NCBI GenBank assembly: GCA_018660465.1
Contig: JABJKH010000018.1
Coordinates: forward strand, 1-62,438
Direction: 5' to 3'
DNA length: 62,438 nt
DNA from: Rhodospirillaceae bacterium
Lineage (GTDB): Bacteria > Pseudomonadota > Alphaproteobacteria > Rhodospirillales > JABJKH01
A program made the position numbers and the translations under genes. Positions 37,766 to 47,069 of the stretch are shown piece by piece. Each line of letters begins with the position of its first letter. Position 1 is the stretch's first letter. Below the pieces are notes generated by a model. It did not search any database. It saw nothing but the letters and a program-made list of their open reading frames with translations, and was not told the DNA's origin.

Positions 37766-38251
37766 TTAGGAATTCAGCTTCACGATCTTTTCGACATCGC
37801 AAATAACCATCAGGTTTTCGTCAAGACGATGGACACCTTGGGCAAAATCACGCCAGTTCTCATTCAAATTCGTCGGATTGCTTTCATATGTCTTCTGCGA
37901 CATGCTCAAAACGTCACCAACTTTATCGACAAGCAGGCTATATAGCTCGCCATCCACGTCAACAACGACATTCATTAATTTCTCAGGGTCCTTTGCCACA
38001 GGCATTCCTAACCGTAGTCGCACATCAACTGCTGTCACAATTCGACCCCGCAAATTGATCGAACCTGCAACCTCCACTGGAGCTAATGGGACTTTGGCAA
38101 TTCCCCTAGGGCTTAAAATGTCCTGAACCGTCATGGCTTCGATGCCAAACATTTGTCCGTCAATTTGAACCGTCAAGTAGTCTTGTACTTCATCCAAAAT
38201 TTGCTGGGCCGCCGATCCTGTTTCGCTGACGACTAAGTCTGCATTGCTCAT
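37766..38251 (-). CDS. cheW: Chemotaxis coupling protein CheW
   Basis: 161 aa. The CheW fold is marked by YLTVQIDGQMFGIEAMTVQDIL, PLAPVEVAGSINLRGRIVTAVDVRLRLGM and YSLLVDKVGDVLSM. It links receptors to CheA. Its ATG overlaps the cheA stop by one base. A short N-terminal extension of about 25 residues is present. No cheR or cheB is in the window. Confidence 0.93.
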   Translation of the reverse strand: MSNADLVVSETGSAAQQILDEVQDYLTVQIDGQMFGIEAMTVQDILSPRGIAKVPLAPVEVAGSINLRGRIVTAVDVRLRLGMPVAKDPEKLMNVVVDVDGELYSLLVDKVGDVLSMSQKTYESNPTNLNENWRDFAQGVHRLDENLMVICDVEKIVKLNS

Positions 38252-41169
38252 TATGCTTCCCCTATTGCACTTAGGGCGCTTTCGAGCGTTTGGATTAACT
38301 CGTCACGGTCAGATTTAGTGACATAATCGTCGAAACCAACCTCACGTCCTCGTTCAAGATCTTTCTCAACCACGTGGGACGACAGGGCAACCATTGGTGT
38401 ATCTTTCCACCTGGCGTCACCCCGCACTGCTTGTGCAAATTCAAACCCATTCATACCGGGCATTTCGATATCACTTATAATCACATCGAATTTATTGCCT
38501 GATTCGCGAAGTTCAAGAGCATCATCCGCACTTTCCACTGATGTAACGGTATAACCCGCAACTGATAGCATCGGCGTTAATAAATTACGGAAGAACGGGC
38601 TGTCATCAACCAAAAGGACCGAAACGTTGCTCGATTGATCCTCCTCAAATCCTTTTTGGCCGGCACCTTCGAACCAGTCCGGATAGGCCTTGGTTAGGAA
38701 ATGGCCCGCGTTAATGACGTCAGTCGCCTTGCCATCGATAACAGCACTCCCGATCAATTCATCCATATCCGTAGAAATCTCAATATTCAATCGGTCTTCG
38801 ACAATATCTACGATTTCGTCAACCGCGAGCCCCATCGAGCGTTCTTGGTCGGTAAACACCAGAATTGGCTGACGATCACCCTCTTTCCATTCATGGGCCC
38901 CGTTATATGGAATTAGTGGCATTAACGAGCCACGATACTGAACCATCCGTTGCTGTTGTGACTGCTCAACGGTTTCCATATCGATTTCTTCAAGTCGGGC
39001 GACAAGCGCCAAAGGAACGGCTTTTAGCTCATCACCACCCGCCCGGAATATCAGCATCGATGTGGTCTCATCGTTCGCATCGACAGCCGCTTGAGCTTCA
39101 GCACCTTCCGTAGCGGCCGCGTTTGCGGCATCACCCGCTATGCCATTCGGATCAATGATCATGATGACGCTGCCGTCACCGAGAATGGTATTCCCAGAAT
39201 AGTAGGGAATATCTCGAAGGATTGGTGTCACCGGCTTGACGACGATTTCCTCAGTGTCAAATACCCGGTCAACAATGATGCCGAAGCTATAATTACCAAC
39301 TTGGCTGACAACAATAAACACTTCGTCGTCGAGTTCTTCCAGCTCCTGTTCCGCATCTGCTTCCAGCGCTACGTCTTCGCCATCGCTATCGTCCGTTGGG
39401 ACAGGGTTGGCGTCGGCATCTAGTTCGTCTACTGACAAGTTCAATAAATCACGCAACGAAACCAAAGGCAGCAACCTGTCCCGCAACCTCAGAACAGGTG
39501 AATCGTTAATCATTTCGATGGCAGTTTCTGTCCGCGAAGCCGCACGCACCAATTCAAGTACGCTAATCTGCGGAATTGCAAACCGCTGTTTCGCGCATTC
39601 CACAACCAACGCAGAAACAATCGCCAACGTCAGCGGAATCTTAATCGTAAACGAAGATCCTTTGCCATCCTCCGACTTCAATTCAACGGTTCCGCCAATT
39701 TTCTCAATATTGGAGCGAACCACATCCATACCGACACCACGTCCCGAAACACTGGTAATTTTTTCAGCGGTAGAGAACCCGGCTTTCATAACAAACTGGT
39801 GAATCTGTGCATCGGCCATACTTTCAATTTCGGCCTCCGTCGCCATTTCGTTTTCGATCGCCTTCTGCCTAATCCGTTCCGTATTCAATCCTCGACCATC
39901 GTCGGAAATCGAAATTACAATATGCCCGCCTTCATGATAGGCGTTTAGCGTAATCGTCCCCAATTCGGACTTTCCAGCTGCGATACGACCTTCCGGTTCT
40001 TCCAGCCCATGGTCAGCCGAATTACGCACCATGTGAGTCAGCGGGTCCTTAATCATCTCAAGCACCTGACGATCAAGTTCGGTATCGGCGCCCAACATCT
40101 GAAGATCGATTTTCTTACCTGAATCAACGGATAGATCTCGCACGATCCGCGGCAATTTCGCCCAGGCATTCCCAATCGGCTGCATGCGAGTCTTCATCAC
40201 CCCTTCTTGCAACTCGGTCGTAATCATACTCAAGCGCTGTAAGGGTGCAGAAAATTCACTGTCATCTCTACCACGAACCATTTGAAGCAATTGGTTGCGG
40301 GTCAAAACCATTTCGCTGACCAAGGTCATCAAGTTTTCAAGCAAGTCCACGTTGACACGAATGGATTGCGCCGCAATTGAAGGACCCTTCTCACCAGCGT
40401 CTTTCTTCTTCGCGGGCTCCGCTTTCTTTTCAACAGCCGTGGACGCGGCTGCAACAGGTGCGGGCACAGAAGCCTCCGCCTTCGCTTTTTCTGCCGCCTC
40501 TGCGTTATCTTCTTCTTCTAAATCTGCTAAAATTTCTGCATCCGATGCGGCCTTTGCTCCACTGGATTCCGCCTGCGCAACCTCTTCCAGGAGTTCTGCT
40601 GCCACGGGCGCACCAAATTCATTGGTGGCGGATTGATCACCACCAACCGCAGCAGTGGCAGCCTCAAACTCGGCCATAAACTCGGCAGCTACTGGAGCGC
40701 CAAATTCATTTGATTCAGGCGAGTCATCTGCGGCTGCTTCATCTGCGACCGCAGCCTCTACAATCGGCTCAATAGATGGTGGCGGTGCAGATTCGCCATC
40801 AGCCATCGCTCTCAAAAGCGCAATTAATTCACTGTCCTCACCATCCGGTTCTTCACCGGTGTCTTCCAATTCACCCAAAAGGTCACGAATACGGTCGAGA
40901 CATTGCAAGATGAGCGTCACCGCTTCCGGCGTGACGTCCAACTTCCCATCCCGAATGTTTCCCAATACGTCTTCACCCGCATGGGCCACCTTTTCCAGGC
41001 GAGGCAAACCAAGGAAACCACACGTTCCCTTAATGGTATGTACCAAACGGAAAATATTACTCAGGATATCCTTATCCGAAGGGTCCTGTTCAAACTTAAC
41101 CAACTCGACGTCCAAAACCGCTAAGTTTTCACCGGTTTCAGTCAGAAATTCTGTTAATAAGTCATCCAT
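38251..41169 (-). CDS. cheA: Chemotaxis histidine kinase CheA with second CheW-like domain and C-terminal receiver
   Basis: 972 aa. HPt with phospho-His44 in RLVHTIKGTCGFLG; an Ala/Glu-rich linker (about 130-265) in which NEFGAPVAAE occurs twice; dimerisation domain (RVNVDLLENLMTLVSEMVLTRNQL); ATPase domain with HMVRNSADHGLE, DDGRG and GRGVGMDVV; a CheW-like domain (about 515-690); a second, more diverged CheW-like domain (about 715-830); and a receiver (VLLVDDSPFFRNLL, VIISDIEMPGMNG). No obvious CheY-binding P2 domain is visible in the linker. The fused receiver may act as a phosphate sink or, with the doubled CheW domain, mark a non-canonical chemotaxis or development-type pathway. Confidence 0.93.
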   Translation of the reverse strand: MDDLLTEFLTETGENLAVLDVELVKFEQDPSDKDILSNIFRLVHTIKGTCGFLGLPRLEKVAHAGEDVLGNIRDGKLDVTPEAVTLILQCLDRIRDLLGELEDTGEEPDGEDSELIALLRAMADGESAPPPSIEPIVEAAVADEAAADDSPESNEFGAPVAAEFMAEFEAATAAVGGDQSATNEFGAPVAAELLEEVAQAESSGAKAASDAEILADLEEEDNAEAAEKAKAEASVPAPVAAASTAVEKKAEPAKKKDAGEKGPSIAAQSIRVNVDLLENLMTLVSEMVLTRNQLLQMVRGRDDSEFSAPLQRLSMITTELQEGVMKTRMQPIGNAWAKLPRIVRDLSVDSGKKIDLQMLGADTELDRQVLEMIKDPLTHMVRNSADHGLEEPEGRIAAGKSELGTITLNAYHEGGHIVISISDDGRGLNTERIRQKAIENEMATEAEIESMADAQIHQFVMKAGFSTAEKITSVSGRGVGMDVVRSNIEKIGGTVELKSEDGKGSSFTIKIPLTLAIVSALVVECAKQRFAIPQISVLELVRAASRTETAIEMINDSPVLRLRDRLLPLVSLRDLLNLSVDELDADANPVPTDDSDGEDVALEADAEQELEELDDEVFIVVSQVGNYSFGIIVDRVFDTEEIVVKPVTPILRDIPYYSGNTILGDGSVIMIIDPNGIAGDAANAAATEGAEAQAAVDANDETTSMLIFRAGGDELKAVPLALVARLEEIDMETVEQSQQQRMVQYRGSLMPLIPYNGAHEWKEGDRQPILVFTDQERSMGLAVDEIVDIVEDRLNIEISTDMDELIGSAVIDGKATDVINAGHFLTKAYPDWFEGAGQKGFEEDQSSNVSVLLVDDSPFFRNLLTPMLSVAGYTVTSVESADDALELRESGNKFDVIISDIEMPGMNGFEFAQAVRGDARWKDTPMVALSSHVVEKDLERGREVGFDDYVTKSDRDELIQTLESALSAIGEA

Positions 41170-41724
41170 GACGAGTCACTCCAAACGTTAAGTCGTTTTT
41201 TCCATTTAGCCTACGCTACATGCCCATTTGGCATGCCAAAATCAATATTCAACAGCCAAATGAAATTTATTTCAATTTTACCCAACTTCCCAAATGCTTT
41301 GGCTAAGCTTCTCACTGAAACTCAGAACCCACGGCACAAACCAAGATCTCGGTCGCCAACAACCAAAACAAGTTTACATAAATAAATGTGGCACCCCCCT
41401 AAAAGACATGCAAATTGAATCTTTTAGTGAAGAACTGAAGATTGATAATAGAATACGATTATTTCTGTAATGTTACGCAGGCATGGGAATCTTGTTTCAG
41501 TATGTTTCTGCATGTTTCACGATGTTACAATGTTTGTGCATCATTTAATAATGCGGTAAAGGCAGGAAAGACTTTCGAGTGTCGGCAAGAAATTATAGTA
41601 TCAGAATGTGGGATTTTCCTTGGGGGGTAGGTCTTACCATAAAATTGTAATCTTTGTGGTCGTCAAATTAGGGGCATCGTTATACGAATTCTATTTGACT
41701 AACAGTTGGTCTAACGGTTGATAG
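41170..41724. other. AT-rich intergenic region between cheA and the OmpR-type regulator
   Basis: 555 bases. No coding frame is credible; a 62-codon plus-strand frame at 41442 is Cys-rich and arises from the repeat at 41491-41536. The left end should hold the cheA promoter, the right end the regulator promoter. The decamer repeat is listed separately. Confidence 0.5.
41491..41536 (+). repeat. Decamer-phased TGTTTC repeat
   Basis: TGTTTC or one-base variants recur at exactly 10-bp steps: GTTTC at 41494 (the preceding base is T), TGTTTC at 41503 and 41513, TGTTAC at 41523, then TGTTTG at 41531. Another TGTTAC is at 41471. Ten-bp spacing puts the motifs on one face of the helix, which suits cooperative binding of a regulator. 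The nearest gene downstream is the OmpR-type regulator at 41725. Confidence 0.5.
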
Positions 41725-42441
41725 ATGGGCGAGAATACAAAAATTTTAGTTGTCGACGATGACGAAGCTGTCCGCGATCTTGTGGAGCGGTGCTTGGTTG
41801 ATTCTGGCTATGATGTGACAAAAGTCGATAGGGGCGAAGGTGTTCCGGAGATTGTTAAGGAACAGAATATCGACCTGGTCGTTTTAGACCTTATTCTCCC
41901 CGATACCGACGGCTTATCTCTCACGCGCAAACTGAAAGAACATAGTGATGTTGGCGTTGTTATCCTGAGCGGTCGTGGTGAGACCACAGAAAAAGTGATT
42001 GGCCTGGAAATAGGTGCTGACGACTATTTGGCCAAGCCGTTCGAGCCGAGAGAGCTGCTTGCTCGCCTGAGAAGCGTGTTACGCCGAATGGAGCCAAAGG
42101 CACCAAAAACTGTAGGAGACTTTTCTGGCCTGGAATTTGAAGGTTGGAAACTCGACACCTCGGCGCAAAAACTTGAATCTCCGGACGGAGAGCCTGTAGA
42201 AATTTCAAGTGGCGAATTTATGTTGCTGCAAGTGCTTGTCGAACATCCAAATCGGGTTTTAAGCCGCGAACAGTTGCTAGAGTTCACACATCGGAACTAC
42301 ACTCCCGCGTTTGACCGTAGCGTAGATGTCCAAATTATGCGTCTCAGGAAGAAAATTGAAGATAATCCGCAAACTCCGTTGTTAATTAAAACGGTTCGAA
42401 ATGCCGGATATATCTTTACCCCCAAGGTTAATCAGCTTTAA
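41725..42441 (+). CDS. OmpR/PhoB-type response regulator
   Basis: 238 aa. Receiver (ILVVDDDEAVRDLVERCL, acceptor Asp in LVVLDLILPDTDG, Lys in LAKPFEPREL) plus a winged-helix output domain (EPVEISSGEFMLLQVLVEHPNRVLSREQLLEFTH, FDRSVDVQIMRLRKKIEDNPQTPLLIKTVRNAGYIF). It binds DNA when phosphorylated. No kinase is adjacent, so it is an orphan here. The phased repeat upstream is a candidate autoregulatory site. Confidence 0.93.
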   Translation: MGENTKILVVDDDEAVRDLVERCLVDSGYDVTKVDRGEGVPEIVKEQNIDLVVLDLILPDTDGLSLTRKLKEHSDVGVVILSGRGETTEKVIGLEIGADDYLAKPFEPRELLARLRSVLRRMEPKAPKTVGDFSGLEFEGWKLDTSAQKLESPDGEPVEISSGEFMLLQVLVEHPNRVLSREQLLEFTHRNYTPAFDRSVDVQIMRLRKKIEDNPQTPLLIKTVRNAGYIFTPKVNQL

Positions 42442-42504
42442 AACCTTTGCGCTAACGCCCATATTCCTCTTAAAACAATCCACGAAATGGTATTTTAGAA
42501 ATTC

Positions 42505-43500
42505 ATGAACAACACAGTTTTGGATACTACTGGTATGATAGATAATTGCCTGACGGATGCAGAATTTACACAGCTCCCAAACTTTTACCGGGGCAAGGTG
42601 CGCGATGCCTACGACTTGCCCAATGGTCAGCGGGTTATGGTCGCGACAGATCGTCAATCGGCTTTTGATATCGTCTTGGCGGCGGTTCCATTTAAGGGGC
42701 AAGTCCTGAATGAAACCGCTCGTTTCTGGTTTGAGAAGACAGAGGATATTTGCCCCAATCATGTTATCAGCTACCCAGACCCCAATGTAATCATCAGCCG
42801 CAAGCTCGACATGCTGCCTGTTGAAATGGTGGTCCGCAGCTATATGACTGGGTCCACCAACACCAGCATTTGGCCGATGTATGATCGTGGCGAGCGGCTT
42901 CTCTACGGTCATCAATTCCCAGATGGCTTGGTCAAAAATCAAAAGTTGCCGGAAACCATCCTCACGCCGACGACGAAAGCTGACCAAGGCGAACATGACG
43001 CGCCAATTACGGCGGAAGAAATCGTCGAGCAAAATCTTTTAACCGCCGAGCAATGGGATAAGCTTGCAGCCTTAAGCCTAGCCCTATTTGCACGGGGCCA
43101 AGAGATGGTGGCGAAAAATGGACTGATTCTGGTCGATACGAAATATGAATTTGGCCTCGATGAACACGGCACGATCACACTCGCCGACGAAATTCACACA
43201 CCGGATTCCAGCCGCTATTGGCTTGCCGACTCATATGAAGAGCGCTTATCTCAAGGCAAAGACCCCGAAAGCCTGGATAAAGAGTTCCTGCGTCTTTGGA
43301 TTGCCGCACACTGCGATCCCTATAAGGACCCCATTCCCGATATTCCAGATGAAACATTGGCCGAATTTAGTGCCAAATATATTCGTCTTTATGAGCAAGT
43401 AACCGGACTAGATTTTCAAAAGCCTAAAGCAGGCGAACCGATCCGAGGCCGGGTTGAAGCAAGCCTGACAAAAGCCCTGCCCGAGTATTTTTCCAAATGA
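42505..43500 (+). CDS. purC: Phosphoribosylaminoimidazole-succinocarboxamide synthase, long form
   Basis: SAICAR synthetase of purine synthesis: CAIR plus aspartate plus ATP. 331 aa, about 90 residues longer than the E. coli enzyme, resembling the form shared by yeast and some alphaproteobacteria. [28 protein letters not shown] holds the ATP loop; [24 protein letters not shown] and [12 protein letters not shown] are the substrate motifs. Its TGA overlaps the ATG of the next gene by four bases. Confidence 0.96.
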   Translation: MNNTVLDTTGMIDNCLTDAEFTQLPNFYRGKVRDAYDLPNGQRVMVATDRQSAFDIVLAAVPFKGQVLNETARFWFEKTEDICPNHVISYPDPNVIISRKLDMLPVEMVVRSYMTGSTNTSIWPMYDRGERLLYGHQFPDGLVKNQKLPETILTPTTKADQGEHDAPITAEEIVEQNLLTAEQWDKLAALSLALFARGQEMVAKNGLILVDTKYEFGLDEHGTITLADEIHTPDSSRYWLADSYEERLSQGKDPESLDKEFLRLWIAAHCDPYKDPIPDIPDETLAEFSAKYIRLYEQVTGLDFQKPKAGEPIRGRVEASLTKALPEYFSK

Positions 43501-43922
43501 ACCACGACAGCTATTCCGACGATTACATCAAATCGTTACTGACCGACGCCAAGGTCATTGCCCTGGTTGGTGCCAGTTGGAAGCCACACCGGGACAGCAA
43601 TCGGATCATGAAATTCCTGCTCGATGTGGGGTACAAAGTTATTCCGGTTAATCCTGGGCTCGTCGGCAAAAAACTCCATGGCCAACCCGTTTATGCCTCG
43701 CTACGCGATATTCCCGAGCCTGTGGATATGGTCGATATTTTTCGCAATTCCAAGGATGCAGGCCCGGTAGTAGATGAAGCCATTGCCATTGGCGCAAACA
43801 TCGCCTGGATGCAGATTGGTGTGCGCGACGACGACGCGGCGGAACGCGCAGAAGCCGCAGGTCTACGCATCATCATGAACCGCTGCCCAAAGCCGGAATA
43901 TACTCGGCTGATTGGGAACTAG
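43497..43922 (+). CDS. CoA-binding domain protein (YccU-like)
   Basis: 141 aa, a single Rossmann-type CoA-binding domain: [35 protein letters not shown], then [37 protein letters not shown] and MNRCPKPEY. Such stand-alone domains resemble the N-terminal half of succinyl-CoA synthetase alpha. The role is unknown. It overlaps purC by four bases and converges with the thioesterase, overlapping its end by four bases. Confidence 0.9.
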   Translation: MNHDSYSDDYIKSLLTDAKVIALVGASWKPHRDSNRIMKFLLDVGYKVIPVNPGLVGKKLHGQPVYASLRDIPEPVDMVDIFRNSKDAGPVVDEAIAIGANIAWMQIGVRDDDAAERAEAAGLRIIMNRCPKPEYTRLIGN

Positions 43923-44374
43923 GCGTCTCGACCCCTCATAAATGGCGTTAGCAAGTCCCGCATTTTATCCGGCATATTCAATGACTTTCCCTTTGCGGTA
44001 TCCGTATAAACCCAAATTGTTTCCCCGGTACCAATACAAACCCCATCACAGAAAATACCTTGACCAATGGTGCACGAACTGTTTCCCAGTTTAAGAACGC
44101 GTGTACCTATTTCCACATTGCCTGGATAGTACCCTTGCCGCAGATAGGTGAGGGTAACCTTTACAACAACGAAATCAGTTTTTTCCCCCGGCTTAGAACG
44201 CTCCGTCAAGGATTCACGAAACTCAACGCGCCCGGTCTCGCAATACACACCAAACGAAATATTATTAACGTGGCCGTTTAGATCCAAATCTGCAAAGCGT
44301 ATTCGATCGTGACTCCAAAATGGAAAGTTATCGGCATTCGTAAGATCAACGATCGCATCAGAATTCTCGTTCAT
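43919..44374 (-). CDS. Hotdog-fold acyl-CoA thioesterase (4HBT type)
   Basis: 151 aa. RIRFADLDLNGHVNNISFGVYCETGRVEF is the 4-hydroxybenzoyl-CoA thioesterase motif with the usual active-site Asp and His region, followed by the hotdog strand pattern and a VVVKVTLTYLRQGYYPGNVEIGTRVLKLG segment. It likely hydrolyses an acyl-CoA; the substrate is unknown. It follows msrB by seven bases on the same strand. Confidence 0.88.
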   Translation of the reverse strand: MNENSDAIVDLTNADNFPFWSHDRIRFADLDLNGHVNNISFGVYCETGRVEFRESLTERSKPGEKTDFVVVKVTLTYLRQGYYPGNVEIGTRVLKLGNSSCTIGQGIFCDGVCIGTGETIWVYTDTAKGKSLNMPDKMRDLLTPFMRGRDA

Positions 44375-44381
44375 CGTCGAT

Positions 44382-44786
44382 TTAGTCCTTATCCGTCGGA
44401 TTCAAAACAATAGATGCCGAATTAACGCAATAACGCAATCCGGTGGGTTGCGGGCCATCGTCAAAGACATGCCCCAAATGCGAGTCACAGCGGCTACAGA
44501 GGATTTCAGATCGGACAACGCCGAGACTAGAATCAACCTCTGTCTCTACACACTCTTTATTCACGGCATCAAAGAAACTTGGCCACCCCGTCCCTGAATC
44601 AAACTTAGCTTCAGACGAGAACAGTTCCTGACCACAACAAACACAGAGATAACTCCCTTGTTGCTTAGTTTGATTGTACTTGCCAGTAAATGGCAGCTCC
44701 GTCCCCTTTAGGCGACAAATCTGAAATTGCTCTCGGCTGAGTTGATTCATCCATTCTTCCGGGGTTTTATTTATTTTATTGACCAT
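44382..44786 (-). CDS. msrB: Peptide-methionine (R)-S-oxide reductase
   Basis: 134 aa from the ATG at 44786, with AGGAAG upstream; the frame runs 51 bases further. It reduces methionine-R-sulfoxide. Zinc-binding Cys pairs are CVCC and CSRC; FDSGTGWPSFFDAV, HLGHVFDDGPQPTGLRYCVNSASI carry the substrate pocket and the catalytic Cys (RYCVNS). No signal peptide, so cytoplasmic. Confidence 0.95.
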   Translation of the reverse strand: MVNKINKTPEEWMNQLSREQFQICRLKGTELPFTGKYNQTKQQGSYLCVCCGQELFSSEAKFDSGTGWPSFFDAVNKECVETEVDSSLGVVRSEILCSRCDSHLGHVFDDGPQPTGLRYCVNSASIVLNPTDKD

Positions 44787-44883
44787 GTTTCTTCCTAACA
44801 ATTTTCCTAGACGCGGTTTGAACCAGCCTTTATGCACTTTAGGTCTGTTTGTATTATAAATATGTTATCGGGAATTTATAACG

Positions 44884-45540
44884 ATGTCGGCTAGTATTGC
44901 CATCATTCATGCGGTTCGGGCAGCAGTTTCGCCCATCGAGAAGACCTTCGAGCGTCTGTGGCCAGATGCCGATTTGGTAAATGTTCTCGACGAAACCCTT
45001 TCGAGAGACATGGCAAAGGCGGGCGAATTGACGCCTGAACTGATGGCGCGCATTGATCGTTTGGGAAAGTTTGGCCGGGACGGAGGTGCCGATGCCATTC
45101 TTTATTCGTGCTCTGCCTTTGGTGAGGCCATTGAAGCAACCCGGGAAGGCATAGACCTACCCGTCCTCAAACCCAACGAAGCCATGCTGGAAGAAGCGCT
45201 GAACATTGGCAAAAGAATTCTACTCGCCGCCACATTCAAGCCTTCGATTGCTCCGGTGCTGAATGAACTAAAAGAAATGGCGGAGAAAATGGGTAAGAAA
45301 GTCGATGCACGGTCCTGTTTTGCCTCGGGCGCTTTTGACGCCCTAAACCAGGGGAATTTGGACCGCCACGACACCCTGATTGCTGAAGCGGTTGAAGATT
45401 CTGAGCCGTGTGACGTTGTTTTATTGGCCCAATTCTCCATGGCGCGCGCGCTTCCTGCTGTCTCCAAAGTCGTAAGCTGTAAAGTTCTCAGCAGCCCGGA
45501 CAGTGCAGTTGCCCAACTTAAACAACGGTTGAACAGATGA
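44884..45540 (+). CDS. Asp/Glu racemase-superfamily protein
   Basis: 218 aa. The fold of the aspartate/glutamate/hydantoin racemase and arylmalonate decarboxylase superfamily is seen in IAIIHAVRAAVSPIEKTF and ADAILYSCSAFGEAIE, which contains the first catalytic Cys. At the second catalytic position the sequence reads VVLLAQFSMA without Cys, so a two-base racemase mechanism is unlikely; a decarboxylase or isomerase-type reaction is more plausible. It overlaps the FAD oxidoreductase by four bases (ATGA) and is the first gene of a three-gene operon. Confidence 0.8.
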   Translation: MSASIAIIHAVRAAVSPIEKTFERLWPDADLVNVLDETLSRDMAKAGELTPELMARIDRLGKFGRDGGADAILYSCSAFGEAIEATREGIDLPVLKPNEAMLEEALNIGKRILLAATFKPSIAPVLNELKEMAEKMGKKVDARSCFASGAFDALNQGNLDRHDTLIAEAVEDSEPCDVVLLAQFSMARALPAVSKVVSCKVLSSPDSAVAQLKQRLNR

Positions 45541-47057
45541 CCTTCGACGAAACATATGATGTCGTCGTCGTTGGCTATGGGTTTGCTGGCGGTGCCGCAG
45601 CAATTGAGGCCGCCGATCAAGGGGCCTCGGTTCTCTTAATCGAGAAAATGCCTGATCCCGGCGGCATTTCCATTTGCGCAGGCGGAGGTGTTCGCTTGGC
45701 AAAAGACGCTGACGACGCTTTTGCCTACCTAAACGCAACCAATGCTGGGCGCACAGACGAAGATGTCTTGCGGACGTTTGCCGACGAAGTGACCAATCTT
45801 GAAGGTTATTTGCGCGACCTCGCCTCAATCAATGATGCCAAAGTCGTTGTCCGCGACCGGCCCGGCAACTATCCCTTCCCGGGACTTGATACCTGGGGGT
45901 TTTTTGAAGTTGCTGAAATCCCTGGGTTTGACCCCTTGGAAGAATACCCCCATGTCCGTGGACGATTGGGCGGCCCGCTTGTCTTCAAAGTCGTAGACGA
46001 TAACGTCAGAAAGCGCGCGATAGATGTTCGAATGAACTGCCCTGCCGTCCGACTGATCAAAGGTGACGATGGCGGTCTCACGGGGCTAACCGTCGAACAA
46101 GACGGCGAACGTCGGAACATCAAGGCACGGCGCGGCGTTATACTCGCCAGTGGCGGATTTGAGGCAGATCCGAGGATGCAGAGTCAGTACTGGCAAATGG
46201 CGCCGGTGACTTCCGCCGTCAGCCAAGGCAATACCGGCGATGGCATTCGCATGGCGCAGGAATTTGGTGCCGACCTATGGCACATGTGGCATTTCCATGG
46301 CTCCTATGGATTCCGACACACAGACCCCCGCTTCCCCACCGCACTCCGCATGAAGCGTTTGCCTGACTGGACGCCGGGCGGCGATGTCCCTGATGTCGAA
46401 ATGGCCTGGATCGTCGTTGATCAAGGTGGCAAGCGCTACATGAATGAATACCCGCCCTACGGCCAAGACACCGGCCACAGGGACATGGATATTTTCGACA
46501 CGTCTTCTCAGACCTTCAAACGTATCCCGTCGTTCGTCATCGTCGATGAAGAAGGCCGAAAGATGTATCCCTTGGGCCAAGCCGTGTTTAACGACCGAAA
46601 TACACCAGAGTACGTATGGAGCGATGATAACCTTCAAGAGATCGATAACGGCATCCTGAGCAAAGCTGACACAATGGCCGAACTCTCCGATATCGTGGGG
46701 GTTAAAGAAAGCGTCCTACAGGCGACACTCGACCGGTGGAATGGGTTCTGCGATGCCGGCGAAGATGGGGATTACGACAGACCCCCGGGCACGATGGTGC
46801 CAATAAACAAACCACCCTACTACGTCGGTCAGGTCTGGCCTGTGGTTTCCAATACCCAGGGTGGCCCTCGCCATGACAGCAAACAAAGCATCGTCAATCC
46901 CTACGGCGAACCCATTCCCCGCCTTTATGAAGCTGGCGAACTCGGTAGCATTTGGGGTTATCTTTACCTCGTTGGCGGCAATCTTGCAGAATGCTTTATC
47001 AGTGGTCGAATTGCCGGGCGGGAAGCGGCAAACCTCGATCCCTGGGACGCCAAATAA
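45537..47057 (+). CDS. FAD-dependent oxidoreductase, fumarate-reductase/ketosteroid-dehydrogenase type
   Basis: 506 aa. The FAD Rossmann motif VVVVGYGFAGGAAAIEAADQG, then EKMPDPGGISICAGGG, NTGDGIRMAQEFGADL and the C-terminal flavin segment LYEAGELGSIWGYLYLVGGNLAECFISGRIAGREA place it in the FAD_binding_2 family (fumarate reductase flavoprotein, 3-ketosteroid dehydrogenase, tricarballylate dehydrogenase relatives). There is no signal peptide, so it is cytoplasmic. Gene order with a racemase-fold enzyme and an aspartase-superfamily lyase suggests breakdown of a substituted dicarboxylic or cyclic acid. The substrate is not identifiable. Confidence 0.88.
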   Translation: MTFDETYDVVVVGYGFAGGAAAIEAADQGASVLLIEKMPDPGGISICAGGGVRLAKDADDAFAYLNATNAGRTDEDVLRTFADEVTNLEGYLRDLASINDAKVVVRDRPGNYPFPGLDTWGFFEVAEIPGFDPLEEYPHVRGRLGGPLVFKVVDDNVRKRAIDVRMNCPAVRLIKGDDGGLTGLTVEQDGERRNIKARRGVILASGGFEADPRMQSQYWQMAPVTSAVSQGNTGDGIRMAQEFGADLWHMWHFHGSYGFRHTDPRFPTALRMKRLPDWTPGGDVPDVEMAWIVVDQGGKRYMNEYPPYGQDTGHRDMDIFDTSSQTFKRIPSFVIVDEEGRKMYPLGQAVFNDRNTPEYVWSDDNLQEIDNGILSKADTMAELSDIVGVKESVLQATLDRWNGFCDAGEDGDYDRPPGTMVPINKPPYYVGQVWPVVSNTQGGPRHDSKQSIVNPYGEPIPRLYEAGELGSIWGYLYLVGGNLAECFISGRIAGREAANLDPWDAK

Positions 47058-47069
47058 AGGAGCCAACAC

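Noticed and set aside
41442-41630. 62-codon plus-strand frame upstream of the OmpR-type regulator
   Set aside because: It is made largely by the decamer repeat, has unusual Cys/Phe/Val composition and lacks a ribosome-binding site.
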